From: Chaetoderma sp. LZ-2023a
Lineage: Eukaryota; Mollusca; Caudofoveata; Chaetodermatida; Chaetodermatidae
Assembly: GCA_034401795.1 (NCBI GenBank)
Contig: CM067360.1
Span: 52,380,858-52,444,857 of the forward strand
Direction: 5' to 3'
Length of the DNA: 64,000 nucleotides
Shown here: positions 26,470 to 38,204 of the stretch, piece after piece
Layout: every line of letters starts with the position of its first letter
Position numbering within the stretch: position 1 is the first letter of the stretch
Notes under the pieces: model-generated
Database searches by the model: none
What the model was told of the DNA's origin: nothing
The model's input: only the letters and a program-made list of their open reading frames with translations
Position numbers and translations under genes: made by a program

Positions 26470-26745
26470 TAAAGGTGCATATTCACGCCAACATGTTTGA
26501 CAATAAGCTGGGTAAAATTGAATACATTTCGATGCTTAAATTGTGTACCTCGATATAATGAAACGAAATAAGTACAAATTAGTATACTCGTTTTATTTCC
26601 GAGGTTGAATTATGGACTCGTGTCTTTAATTAAGTTTCAAAATGTTTCCCTACATCTAGACACACAATCCACGCCACTAAAAGTATATAATGTAAAACAT
26701 TTTTTTCTTGCATTCTGCTCTGAATATGCACCTATACTTATCACC
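26470..26745. repeat. Family B AT-rich fold-back repeat, copy 2 (inverted ends)
   Basis: The left end AAAGGTGCATATTCACG faces TGAATATGCACCTATA at the right end, about 270 bp apart, as terminal inverted repeats would. The interior is AT-rich and contains TACTCGTTTTATTTC and CTACATCTAGACACACAA, shared with the other copies. The size and ends fit a MITE. Confidence 0.75.
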
Positions 26746-27244
26746 ATAACATTTTTCTTTTCGGAATTAATTGGCCATGTTTGTGCCACAAAGGTATAGA
26801 ATATTAATTGGCGATAACGTGTTAAAGTACTCAGTTTCAGCACCGATGACCGATAGTTGTTTTGAAGCGGGTGTTCGATATCACCTCAGATATGACGCCA
26901 TTATTTGGATAAAATATTACCAGGACGAACGTGGAAGAGCTGCAGTCCGATAACAGGTGTATTAAGTCCTGGGTAAACCCACTATGAGTCCCAACTTCCT
27001 GTTAAAAGTCGCCAGAATTCGCTAATGAGTATTCGCTTAAAGTGGTGGGTGACGAACCTACGTCTGCCTGTCTGCCCGATACTGGCAGCAGATTGATGGC
27101 GCGAACATTAGCGAAATAGTAATGCAATCTAGCTGAAGACCAGCGACAAATCTGCTGCCAAGAGGCAAATCTCTGGAAGCTGCCGATAAACGCACATGTT
27201 TCATTCTGAATTCGGGGAATGACCCTCGCATCGCGATTGACGGG
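26746..27244. other. No gene recognised
   Basis: The inverse strand holds an 88-codon open frame (27268-27002) and a short tRNA B-box-like string GGTTCGTCACC, but no convincing A box at the proper distance. I do not classify it. Confidence 0.4.
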
Positions 27245-27600
27245 TCCCTTTCTAGCTATGCCCTGCACATTGCTAGGTAATCTCTATCTACTGCGTGCAT
27301 GTATTGTAATCGATTTGATTCGGCAGGACACTATACAGGTATGATGTTGCGTATTTTAATATGAATCTGCCTGGCACTGTTTTAGGCAATAGCAGAACAC
27401 TGCTCAGTTAAATTAATTTCAAAATATTCATCAGCGTGTTTAATACATTGTAAGTTCACTAAAAGCTTTACAATTCGGACACATTCGTGACGAACTGTTG
27501 GCATTCTAGTGACTGCATTACCGCCACGTACGTCTTTTTGTTTGTAACGTCTGCTGGCAAATGACATATTTCATTATGACGTCAGATAGTTTGGCGAAAT
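27245..27600 (+). repeat. Family A fold-back MITE-like copy
   Basis: Landmarks are CTAGCTATGCCCTGC, ACACTATACAGGTATGATG, a degenerate core (CTGCCTGGCACTGTT then CACTGCTCAGTTAAATTA) and TTTCAAAATATTCATCAGC. Its outer arm contains TATGACGTCAGA. Confidence 0.75.
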
Positions 27601-28554
27601 ATCCGATACCTTTAGTATTTGTGAACCAAGCAACATATTAAGCGAACCGTTTAAATACAGTTTCTAGCTGCCTTTGTTAATACTGCCGTTCATTAGAATG
27701 GTTGTGCGGCGTACGCGCGTGCGTGCGTACAATACTATGTATCATACGTCACTAGCGCGTGAATCAAGACCGTGCGCTTCGCTAGTTGGATATAACATGA
27801 TATATAATGGTAAAATGAATGCAATGCAATGGAATGTATCCGAAGTTGCAATAAAACAGTATTCTATACTAGAGCGAAATCTGCTGCTGTCTATGGGAAT
27901 TCGTCGTTAAATTAGTTTTTAATTTATACAACAGTTCACTTGAATTCTTTAAATTTTGGAACATGAGGGTGGAAAGTACTAAAATACAATATTTGACACG
28001 ACGGTTTTCTAAAAATCCAGAAATATATTTTGTGTAATGCTCGTTATTTTTATTTAACGGGTAACTTATTTTTCTAGGTCGAACGAACACTTGTCGGAAT
28101 TGTGAGCTCTGCGATGTTTCCGTTAACATTTTCGTCGGATTTCGCAATGGCTAGAATACAAACATGGAACACTAATTTATCATTGTCCGCTTGGTTTGAT
28201 GTATCACTTACTAGTCTGTCTTAATCCGTGAGATTACCCCATCCCTTATCACCGTCAGTTGTAAAACACTAATAGGCATCGGGACGAGCAGAATCATGGA
28301 TTATATTGGCATCTTTTCGTACAGTCTTCTTAGATTGTATTTTATTTTTTAACAGCAATCGTATATATAGCCATCGATCAAGCGGTACGGTTTGGCACGA
28401 GGACAATGCAAAATTGTCAAATACCTTTCTCCTGTCAACATCAACAGTATATTATTCGTAGGGATGCAAGTATATCTAGTTGTCAGAAGAAGCATCCATG
28501 CACCACCTGGTTGTGTTGACGAATTCCACGTGTTTATTATACGAGTGAACTTTT

Positions 28555-28555
<1 letters not shown>
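27601..28555. other. No gene recognised
   Basis: No supported gene. A 92-codon minus frame at 28147-27869 has no known motif. Confidence 0.45.

Positions 28556-28556
<1 letters not shown>

Positions 28557-28628
<72 letters not shown>
28557..28628. repeat. (AT)n microsatellite
   Basis: About 70 bp of AT. Confidence 0.97.
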
Positions 28629-28632
<4 letters not shown>

Positions 28633-30204
28633 CAGATCAATGTTTACAGTCGATTCGAAATAATAGCAAGTGGGTGTAGTACATCTGCTGGCCTTATATC
28701 TCAGAAATAGCCCCGTGAACCACGGTCACAGCCATAAAGAGGCCATGCAATGTTATCAGCAATGGCATCAGCAATACCAGATGGGACGTCATTAGGCGAA
28801 ATGCGACCAACAATGGCGACCACTTTGTACTCCTGTCGCATAATTTATGATTCCACGCGTGAGCATCAGCAGATATAGCACCAAGGATAGGGAATTTACA
28901 TGTGCCTCCTTGAGATATATATATTATAATTTCCAATCGTAATTATTTCGAAAAGCTTGATAATTAGGGATTTATATACATGCCTAGTATGCACTTTAAC
29001 GTATTGAAGCACATTTCGCTTACCATAGATGATCTATTTGGAAATGTCAGCCAAAAGAATTACGGGAGCGAAACCACTTGGATATGGTTGCATAATCACG
29101 CGTTTCTCTATGTTCTGCTTTGCATATTGGCTAGGCAAGACTGTTAACAGTGTTGAACACTCGACAATGGCATAGGCTTGAGCGAATTCCAATAAACTCG
29201 TTCCATTTTGAGAAATTCAATTATGTAGTTCAAGATAATAACATCTCATTATCGAGTAGACAGCATAACAAATGATGCAATTTTATCTGCGGCAATCTCT
29301 GTGTATGTATGGCTACTGTATGCTGGCGGCTGTAGTAGTTGATGCACATTATTTGGTATAAATAAAACGCAGCTATGTTACAATAAGTATCAATCCAATA
29401 TACAATTTGGGCTGATAATCTCGTCACGGGTTGGAACAGCACTTGAATTTATCTCCTTGCAAGCATTTTGTTCTAATTCGAATCTACATACGACTGGCCT
29501 GGCCTGATTGATCAGCTAGGTAACATTATGAAATGCATGTTGGACTGCCGACGCGTGTACAAGTAAAGACACATTGCTATAAACGAATGAAGTTCTAGTT
29601 TATTACCAAATCAGTGTGGAATAAATCATGTGATAGAAACACATTAGGTCGCTAAGACATGCCGAAGTTTGAGCAGGCTCTGCGACGTGTGTACTAGATT
29701 TACGTGGGCAGTGTATTATGTTTCCGGGCGTCAATTCGCTGTTCTTGAAAGGCGAGCAGTGGTTAACGCTACTTGAATAGAATAGGCGTGCTTGTGTGGG
29801 AGCGCATATGAGCGGAATGCACTGGCTGGCCTGCATCACTGCCACTATAGAAGAGTGCGTGTTCAATAAGCCCGAGCCTTGGCAGCAGTTTGGTGTAGTT
29901 GCCAACACACTGAAAGCTGAACTACGTAACAAGCAAGGACCCGACTTGCACATCAGTGGTGGACCATGCCAACGCGGTATACAGGTGATAAACCTGGGGA
30001 AATTAAAAACAATAGACTAATAAATGCTAGTCTAGATATAGCCTGGATGGAGCCTACCAAAATAGTAAGATCTATCCAGACTCATCGTATTTTATGTACC
30101 GCTCCGTTCATTTCCTGAGATCCCTGCCTTAACAAAACCTACGCGACTGTTGTCTTTGATTTTCTGAACAGTTGCTCCATTGTTGGTGTTGAGACTGCAA
30201 CCAT
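28629..30204. other. No gene recognised
   Basis: Overlapping open frames at 29603-29953 (-) and 29796-30020 (+) lack recognisable motifs. Nothing else is supported. Confidence 0.45.
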
Positions 30205-30680
30205 GTGTGGTCATTAGATTTGACTGAATCAAAAACCTTGTCATTCTTGACGTAATTTGGAGTAGGTTCTTGAGAGAAATGTCATTGCGATTTGCTTATT
30301 TCATGCTTATCCCGTTATCTGAGTTTCACACATTATTAAGAACACATGTTACTGACACAACTGCTTTAATTACCAGTGTACGTCCCCGCATGAACATTAC
30401 CACATATAAGACACTAATCACTTGATTTTAAATGTCGGCTCTTCCGCTCCACCCCATCTCCACCCGCCCGCTGTACGGAGACAGCTTTCTATACTGTCTT
30501 AGCATATTTTATGGGCAGAGAGTTGCCCTTTCACATTTCTAGAATAGAAAATGTATGCCATTAGATAAGAGAACAACGAATATGGAAAAATCACCACCTC
30601 CTCTGGTAGTAACCTGCCCCCATATAAACCATCTCCAACACCGTAGCAACAATACCCCTTCATACCAGGCTAGGGGCAAC
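30205..30680 (+). repeat. Dispersed repeat family E, copy 2
   Basis: It matches 18055-18520 in order (ATTAGATTTGACTGAATC to the ACC.CC.ACACCG block), with many substitutions and gaps. Confidence 0.7.
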
Positions 30681-31241
30681 GCCGACTCTCAGTCATGGCA
30701 TTGATTTTGGTGATACAAACACAATGGTTCACTGATTTTGTGAGTGACACTCGTCAATGAGGACGAGCACAACCCACACTGATGGGATACTGTTGGATTC
30801 GAGCGTGTGATTCGTAACATAGTGTTGAGTCCAATGGTTATATCAATAACGTCTCAGTGAAGTTACGCATTCACTGTGGTATACGATCAGCTTCTATGGT
30901 ACAAATTCCATGTGACATGGTGTATAACACCAACCTATTGGCAAGCAACCCCATGGTGTAAAACGGGAGGAGCAATGGCTGTCTCTGTAGGATAATGCCA
31001 CGCAGTTACTGACCTGAAGCAGTATGCAAGCCTGACTAGATATGGGGCTATAATAGGTATCATGAGAAGCTATACTGTTTAGTTGGAAAACCAAAGACTG
31101 GTGAGACAAAGACTGATTTTATGAAAAACTACCCTCTGTGATATAAAATTCCTGAGTTTGGGTCTCAGTAGATAACCATCATGAGAATTAGGGAATCAAT
31201 GTTGGACAGCTTGACTCTCGTGCGCGGCATTATGACAACAC

Positions 31242-31331
31242 TTTTAAGAGCATGCAATTTAGCGTTTTCGAGCATATATATATATATATATATATATATG
31301 CTCGAAAACGCTAAATTCCATGCTCTTAAAA
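31242..31331. repeat. Nearly perfect 90-bp hairpin with an AT centre
   Basis: The arms TTTTAAGAGCATG.AATTTAGCG and onward are inverse complements over about 40 bp with a single mismatch, closed by an AT repeat. It lies 9 bp from the left end of the Tc1-like transposon. Identical peptide fragments appear on both strands because the sequence is palindromic; they are not proteins. It could be a very small snap-back MITE. Confidence 0.9.
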
Positions 31332-31340
31332 ATATATATA

Positions 31341-32707
31341 CTGAAACAAAAAAGTTTAGCAACACTGAGAATATTACTATATAATGTTATTTAACTAAAA
31401 CAATAAATTGATTCAAATATATTAATTAATTGATAGGTGACCTCCGCGCGCATTAACCACCGCCGTACATCGCTTTCTCATGCTTCGAAGTAAACACCTG
31501 TTGTCACGAAGAGGAATCGCATCCCATTCCTGGAGCAGTGCAGCTTCCAGCTCCCGCACGTTGTGAAGATGTGGATGGTTCTCACGCACCATACGGCCAA
31601 GAATTTCCCACACGTGTTCGATAGGAGACAGGTCCGGTGATCGCGCTGGCCAGTCCAACACCGGAAAGGTTGTTAGCCTCAGGGAAATCACTGGTGACCC
31701 TAGCTGGATGAGGACGGGCGTTGTCTTGCTGGCACATAAAGTCTGCATGATGCTGCATAGAATGGATGACAACAGGGGGGACAACTTCTTCACAGTAACG
31801 TTGAGCTGTTAAACTTCCGCGAATCACAATAAGATCTGTTGTGCCCTTTTCATGGATTCCAGCCCACACCATGGCACTGCCGCCACCGAATCTGTCGTGC
31901 TGAATGATGTTGGCTGCATCATACCGTTCTCCTAGACGTCGCCAAACCCGTTCCCTACCATCCACCACATCCACACAAAACCTCGACTCATCACTGAACA
32001 AAACGTGGCTCCATTGTTGAGCACGCCATCGCTGATGAGTTCTTGCCCATGCAAACCAATTCTCGATGTGACGCTCTGTAAGCGGAACAGCAACAAGTGG
32101 ACGACGGGAATTCAGTCCAGCACCATGGAGTCTGTTTCGCACAGAGTGTGCATGCACTGTAGTGCCGGTAGTAGTGTGCAAATTACGGGACAGCCGCGGC
32201 GCAGTCTCAAACCTGTGACGTCGTGATGACGTCACTAAGTAGCGGTCTTCTCGTGGTGTTGTTGCTCTCGGTCTGCCAGATCGTGGTCGGTCATTAACAT
32301 GTCCAGTTTCTTGCTCACGTTGGCGGAGACGGGAAATGGTTGAGGCGTGAGCATTAAAACAACAGCGCGAACGCTCTGCCCAACAGCGAGTCTTCCCATT
32401 GCTTCATGGTGCTGATTTTCAGGTAGCCCTGGGCGGCGGCCCTTGTTCGGTAGGGTACACTTTTAAGCGTTTCCTGTTAACGTTCGTTATCTGCTTTTGC
32501 AATATGGTGAATTTTTGCCTTCGCTACCCGCCAATGTGTGTCATTGCAGTAAGCGTGCGGCCGAGAAATGCAAGAAATGATTTGCATTTCTTCATGATCA
32601 CCGATACATTACATTGACGAACCATGCCTGCAAATTTGGTTATAAATGGACACATAGTTGTAAAACAACGAACCAAACTTCACTGTTGCTAAACTTTTTT
32701 GGCTCAG
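31341..32707 (-). mobile_element. Tc1/mariner-type transposon, 1367 bp, flanked by TA
   Basis: The left end CTGAAACAAAAAAGTTTAGC (31341 on) is inverse to the right end, which read on the minus strand is CTGAGCCAAAAAAGTTTAGC. The inverted repeats continue to about AACA.TGA. Both ends are bordered by TA (31339-31340 and 32708-32709), the target duplication typical of the family. One broken transposase gene on the minus strand fills the element. The close match of the ends suggests a moderately recent insertion, into or next to an AT microsatellite. Confidence 0.9.
31422..32410 (-). pseudogene. Tc1-type DDE transposase, frameshifted
   Basis: The enzyme would cut and paste the element at TA sites. 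Going from 32410 down: a partial first helix-turn-helix, then a frameshift near 32340, a second helix-turn-helix region and the linker GRPRATTPREDR, then the catalytic domain. The first catalytic D lies in VLFSDESRF (about 31990), the second in QQDNARPH (about 31720), and the third, E, in SPDLSPIEHVWE (about 31618). Allowing for a frameshift at about 31680, the spacing is close to DD34E. The C-terminal part ends at 31422. All three catalytic residues are present, but at least two frameshifts break the gene, so the element is non-autonomous. Family assignment is firm; exact clade is not. Confidence 0.9.
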
Positions 32708-32709
32708 TA

Positions 32710-33545
32710 TATATAAATATATATATATATACCGCTTGACGAAAAGAAACGAGGCAATTACTCTGTTTGCTCAACATAAACCAACTTTCTGATTCAATAT
32801 CAACTGAAAAGATACATTACCAGTTCGCCAAATAAAGAAGTTGAGATAATAAATAAAAAACATCACAATAGCTCATTTCCAACCTGTCGTTTATGAGAGT
32901 AGTCCTGAATTACCTAATTTATACTAAACTGAACTAATGCCTGGTAATTATGTTTCTTAGATGTAATTATTATCGAACATTGTCAGATAAGCAATACCTA
33001 TGATTCATTTTAAACAAAATGAGCAATAATTGTAGTAATATAAGATAATACATACTATGAATCATGGACACCTATTTTCTGTCAGGTATATGGTTCTTTA
33101 CATACAGGTTGCGGATACATATCTGAGAAGGCATCTTTTCATGCGTGACATGTGACACGTGAAGCGTGACATGCAAAATGTGAAATGTGAACTTCTCCGG
33201 AACCTCAGCGTAAGATACTATGGTGAACATGCAGATTCGCATTCGACACATTCGAGATAGGGTACAATTTACAATTGCTTCGTCTTTTGGGGACGTCGAC
33301 GCAAATGTGTTAATATCGTGGGCGTCTTCTACCAAAGGTGTACTATGTGTGTGGTAAATTTCAACAGAAAAGCAAGTGTAATAATATTGCAGAGCGCTTA
33401 AAGGTAGACAATGTTCGCTAAACATAATGGATACGTGATTATCAGTAGTAACCTTTTGTCCTTAATCCATCTACCAAATTTCCAGTCAAAACGCCTATCA
33501 ATAATATGGTAGCGGATTGTTGAAAACAGAAATCAACCGAAAGTA
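32710..33545. other. No gene recognised
   Basis: AT-rich spacer. A short imperfect tandem of CGTGACATGTGA/CGTGAAGCGTGA-like units lies at 33139-33195. A 117-codon minus frame (33425-33072) has no known motif. Confidence 0.45.
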
Positions 33546-33549
33546 TAGA

Positions 33550-34640
33550 CCTATGCATGTGCTAAGTTCGGCCCGAGAATTTCACCCATATGTTTAGATA
33601 TGTATGCGAATACGCTCGTGAAGTAATGCATTGAAGCTAAAATATTTCTACCAAGGAGTAATTTCATAGTACACACTCTCATAACGATAATTAGTTTACA
33701 ATGGGGTGAATCAGAGTTTTCGGTGCCATATTGTCTAAACAATGTTTAGCCCCGGAATTTAAACCACATAGACTGGAGCCTCGTACACTAGTTATATTCC
33801 GATTGTAAAAAATGTTCTAGATGAAGTAATTTCGTAGTACGCAAACATTGGCTGAAATGTTGGTTGATCTGTGGTTGTCGGTACGCCGCTGTCCATAATA
33901 TGTTCGGTCCCAGAATTTCGCTCACATAGACGTATATGGTTTTGCATTTATTCGCTATATTGTGAATTTAGCAATGTCCTATTGTGCAATTTCGTAGTAT
34001 GTAGTTGCTTATTCGACACCAAAGATAGATGTTTCACATTCATCAGATTCAGATATGTGAGCATATCGCTCTCAATAGGTTCAGCCCATAATGTCTTTAG
34101 TAGGTATAGGAATACGGTTATGGAGTAGCGATTTTTAATATCTACCATGAACTAATTTCGTAGTACTCACTTTCGTATCGAAAATAGGATCAATTCATTT
34201 CTGATTCGCGGTTTTCACCGCAATATGTACACACCTTCCACCACACCACACCAACATTTCACCCACGAACACGTATAGGAGTTTAATTATGCTAGTTATA
34301 TTCCGAATTTAAAACAAAGTATACTGTGAATAATTTCATAGTACACAATTCCATAGCGAAAACTGGCTCAAATTCTGGCAGATCCTCGGTTTGCCGTACC
34401 ATACTGTCTGCAATAGGTTCGGCATATCACGTACCAATGTAAACAATTCTACCATGCAGTAATTTCCTAATACGTAATTTAGTAGCGACAGACACTAATG
34501 ATGTACTGCGTTAAAAAGGTTATCTACCATAAAATGATTTTGCATCGAAAATACGTGCAAATCGTGTCTGGTTCATGGTCTTAGCTGCTCTATTGTCTGT
34601 ACGATTTACGGCCTCATAATTTCCCCCGCAAACACTTACA
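33550..34640. repeat. Degenerate tandem array, units of about 165 bp
   Basis: The phrase TAATTTC.TAGTAC recurs at 33658, 33827, 33988, 34152, 34331 and, more changed, 34450. Between these points the same blocks recur in order: CGAAAAT..G, a GG.TTTTCGGT-like block, TGTC..TAATAGGTTCGG, AATTTC.C.CACATAGAC and GTATAGGAATACG. Spacings are about 169, 161, 164, 179 and 119 bp. This is an old satellite-like array of at least six diverged units. No protein is seen. Confidence 0.75.
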
Positions 34641-34849
34641 GGATGTTGAATACGCTCCTGCTTTCCATACAATATGACTAGGTCCTAATTCCCTGGGGCT
34701 AGCCGCACTATTTGCACACCAATCTAATTTTTGATATTCCAGATATTATTACTAGTTATTTTAGGTGTTGTGATGTTCCAGCCACCTATTGTTAATGCTA
34801 TGGGCACATGGTCACTGCCATGGAGATGTTTCTCCATCCTCCAGCTTGT

Positions 34850-35145
34850 GCGAGCCCTGCAATACAATACAATACAAGCGAGAGATGTGTGTGCCTGTCT
34901 ATCGGTCTGCCTGCTTGTCTGCCTGTTTGTGCGTCTACCTACTTGCCTGCCTGCATGCCTCCCTACATGCCTGTGTGCCTGCACAAATGCCCCCCTCCAT
35001 CCGTCCATCCACGTGTCCGTGCATCGGTCCGCCCGCATAGGTCCATCCGTCTGTCCGCCCGTCCATCCGGCCGTGTGTGTGCGTGCGTGGTTGCGTGCGT
35101 GCGTGCGTGAGCGCGTCTGCGTGCGTGTGTGCGTACGTGCGTACA
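34850..35145. repeat. TGCC/CATCCGTC and GCGT simple-sequence tract
   Basis: Imperfect CTGCCTGCTTG and CCGTCCATCC units grade into GTGCGTGC. Cys/Arg-rich frames through it on both strands are artefacts. It borders family C copy 2. Confidence 0.85.
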
Positions 35146-36893
35146 CATAGCGTAAATGTCATGGAAGTAGAGAACAACCTATCCATTACTGATTTTTCGA
35201 GACATCTTGTATAATATGCCCTTGGTATTCTGATCTACACTTCGCTGTCGATACCAATTTTTCGATCGATTACGTCAACGTTATGTAATGCTATTTAATC
35301 AGTTAACAGAGTGGCTATGCGCTGTGTAAGCATTCCTTGTCTACTCCCACAGCAGTTATTTGCTTGTACACATTCTAAGGCCGAAGGCATTACCAATATT
35401 ACCACCGGGAGCATGGCTGTCACATTATGTTGATAATTGACCTTTTGTTTGTGTTCGGCAGCCACTGTTCAAATAGCAAGTGATTGATGTAGTCTTCTGA
35501 CGCCTACAATGCATTAGCGCTTACACATAATGTCGATACGGTAGAGGTAATTAGGGCAGGATGCGTGGATTAATGTGTACTAGGAGAAACAATGAAGGGC
35601 ATCGCCACGCATGGGGCTTTGCATGTATAGTCGAATGTAATTAAAATGCAGTCTTCTTCTCGTCTTTCCATTCTGTTGTGCAGATATCGCAAGCATATTT
35701 AAGCACCACATTCACACAGCGCTGGGCCAATGCAGTATAGCAGCAGGCACCGCCGCCGCCACTACATTGTGATAAGGTCGGTGAGATATCCACCATGACG
35801 ACGACACCGACGACACCGACTATAACCATCATTCCTCATAACACGAGACTGGGCTATCCTTGTCCAGGGGGTGGGGTGGGGGGTAGTTATATGAGCAATT
35901 AACACGTATTCCTCTCAATCGTGCAGCCTCTATCATAATCCACGATGCAACAACGTCCCATCTCAAGACAGCCTTAATTAAAACCAATATACTGTATTGT
36001 GAATATGCCACATTATAGTCCATGCACGTCCCGCATACTGATTCGTGATTGGGTCTCTGTAAGTGACACGCTGATTTCTGCGTAGATGTTGTTTCAGCTC
36101 GTGTTTCCATGTAGCACTACAGTGCTACAAGACCGTAAAGGACCATGTAATTCGGAATCTCACAAATCCCCCACCAGAAAAATACCCGAATAATATCGTG
36201 AAGATAAATCTAACATAAACAGAATCAATAATCTTAGATGAATCATTGATGGCAGATCTATCGGATACAGTTTATCGTGCTATGCAGAGACTGTGTTGGG
36301 GCAGTAATCGTACTTGAGACACCAACTTACCACATTGTCACTACCACTACAATTACCACCACCCATATTACCCACATCAACCACATCGCTAGCATTACCA
36401 TAGCTACCATAAACTACCCAGCATTTTACAGAGTCCCGATCTCTCTCAATGACTACAATTACGAGACTTATTACTTGACAGTGAACTCGCCGATGACCAC
36501 GCGCCCATTCTCGTTTATAGCCATATTAACGTAATCCTGTCTAATTCGGTGTCCCTTTATGTTTGGGTTATGGCCACCGAAGACATGGTACTGTTTCCTT
36601 TGACACACCACGATCTTGGCGATGCGCATGCTCATTAATTTAGATAGAGTACATACAAACTGTCCATATAATCTTCTCTCATCGCATTATCCAGGAATTA
36701 TCCCTCGTGCACATCACTGACTAGCGAATGTGATTTCTGATCAAAGTTGACCGCTTTCCATCGCTTTACAAAACAGGATTCCTGACAAGATTCCTTTTCA
36801 CATCGTATTATCAGCCACAATAACGTCAATTCGAGTGCTAGTCTGTTGATAAGGTCGCATTTCCTTAATATTGCCAGATTACGAATGGCAACC

Positions 36894-36897
<4 letters not shown>
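35146..36897 (+). repeat. Dispersed repeat family C, copy 2 (about 1.8 kb)
   Basis: It aligns in order with 19041-20600, from the CATGGAA block and TTCGGCAGCCACTG through GCACGTCCCGCATACTGATT and TACTTGACAGTGAACTCG-like sequence to CACCACGATCTTGGCG. It runs into a CT microsatellite exactly where the other copies read CAGT.TCTCAAGAGA. An ACC-rich trinucleotide stretch (36340-36400) corresponds to the place of the trinucleotide tract in copy 3. Confidence 0.8.

Positions 36898-36972
<75 letters not shown>
36898..36972. repeat. (CT)n microsatellite
   Basis: About 37 CT units inside family C copy 2. The Arg/Glu alternating frame on the minus strand is an artefact. Confidence 0.97.
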
Positions 36973-36977
<5 letters not shown>

Positions 36978-37659
36978 TTGTCAAGTTAATAGGTGCATGT
37001 CTAATCAAGTCCTTCCACATAGAAACTGACTAAGGTAACCGAGGATACGTTAGTGGTTTACAGTTCCGCCCATCTGCATGTATGGATTGGTGGAAGAAAG
37101 GATCTTCTAGTATGTTACTATATGTAATCCTAAGAGACTTACGAGCGGGTTCAATTATTAACACTAAGTAAGTGGCACTGCAATAGTGACACACTGATAT
37201 AAATGAATATAAATGAAATGATATACAAATGCTGGCCTGTTGGAGCATTGTGTCAGAAGTAAAATGGTTGGTACAACCTAAAAAGTGTCAAGTTCTTCTT
37301 GCACAAAAGAATGACCCGGATGTAACAATGCGTACTTTGTAAATACTATAATGGATATAAGGAAATATTCTCTTATGAGATATCTTATAATATTACCTTA
37401 TGCAATCTTATAAATGTATAGCTTATATATTATGGAGAGTAGTAGTGTCGGGGTCAAAATAATACCAACTCCCTCAACTGATTTCCATTTAGACCAATGA
37501 GCCCACCCACCTCCCTCAACTGGATTTCCATTTAGACAAATGAGTCCCCACCACCCTCTCAATCCATGGGGCATAGGTTGCGGTGGCCACCACAGATCGC
37601 CGAACGGCTGACAGGGAGGTAGGGTCATCCCGACACTACTACTACTACCAGAGGCTGAA
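36973..37659. other. No gene recognised; short 43-bp direct repeat
   Basis: At 37470-37550 a block starting CCCTCAACTG.ATTTCCATTT occurs twice in tandem. Otherwise nothing is recognised up to the minisatellite. If the Polinton-like element has a left end here, I cannot see it. Confidence 0.5.
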
Positions 37660-38204
37660 CGCCCATTTAGAGACAGGCATCCACAGGGATATACACCACC
37701 CACAGGTATTGATCGCCAGCACCACACATACTAGGTCTGAACGCTGATCGCCACACATAATAGTGTGTGAACGGCCATTTAGAGACAAACATGCACAGGG
37801 ATATACACCACCGACAGGTACTGATCGCCAGCACCACACATAATAGGTGTGACCGCCCAGACTGGGGATATACACCACCCACAGGTACTGATCGCCACAC
37901 AGAATAGGGTCTGAAAGCCCATTTGGAGACAGGCATCCACTGGGATATACACCACCCACAGGTACTGATCGCCACACATAATAGCGTCTGAACGTCTATT
38001 TAGAGACAGGCATCCACTGGGATATACACCACCCACAGGTACTGATCGCCAGCACCACATACTAGGTCTGAACGCTGATCGCCACACATAATAGGTCTGA
38101 ACGCCCAGACAGGGGATATACACCACCCACAGGTACTGATCGCCACACATAATAGCGTCTGAACGCCCATTTAGAGACATGCATCCACAGGGATATACAC
38201 CATT
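37660..38204 (+). repeat. Minisatellite, units of about 75-80 bp and shortened variants
   Basis: Eight to nine units share GGGATATACACCACCCACAG, TACTGATCGCC, CACACATAATAG and GTCTGAACGCCCATTTAGAG. Some units lack the CATTTAGAGACAGGCATCC part. The last unit passes into the polymerase gene: GGATATACACCA precedes both copies of the SAP-like segment. Minus-strand frames up to 235 codons through the array are open only because the repeat is. Confidence 0.92.

Noticed and set aside
33550..34640. CRISPR-like array
   Set aside because: The repeated phrase is short and diverged and the intervening parts are homologous to each other, so it is a tandem satellite.
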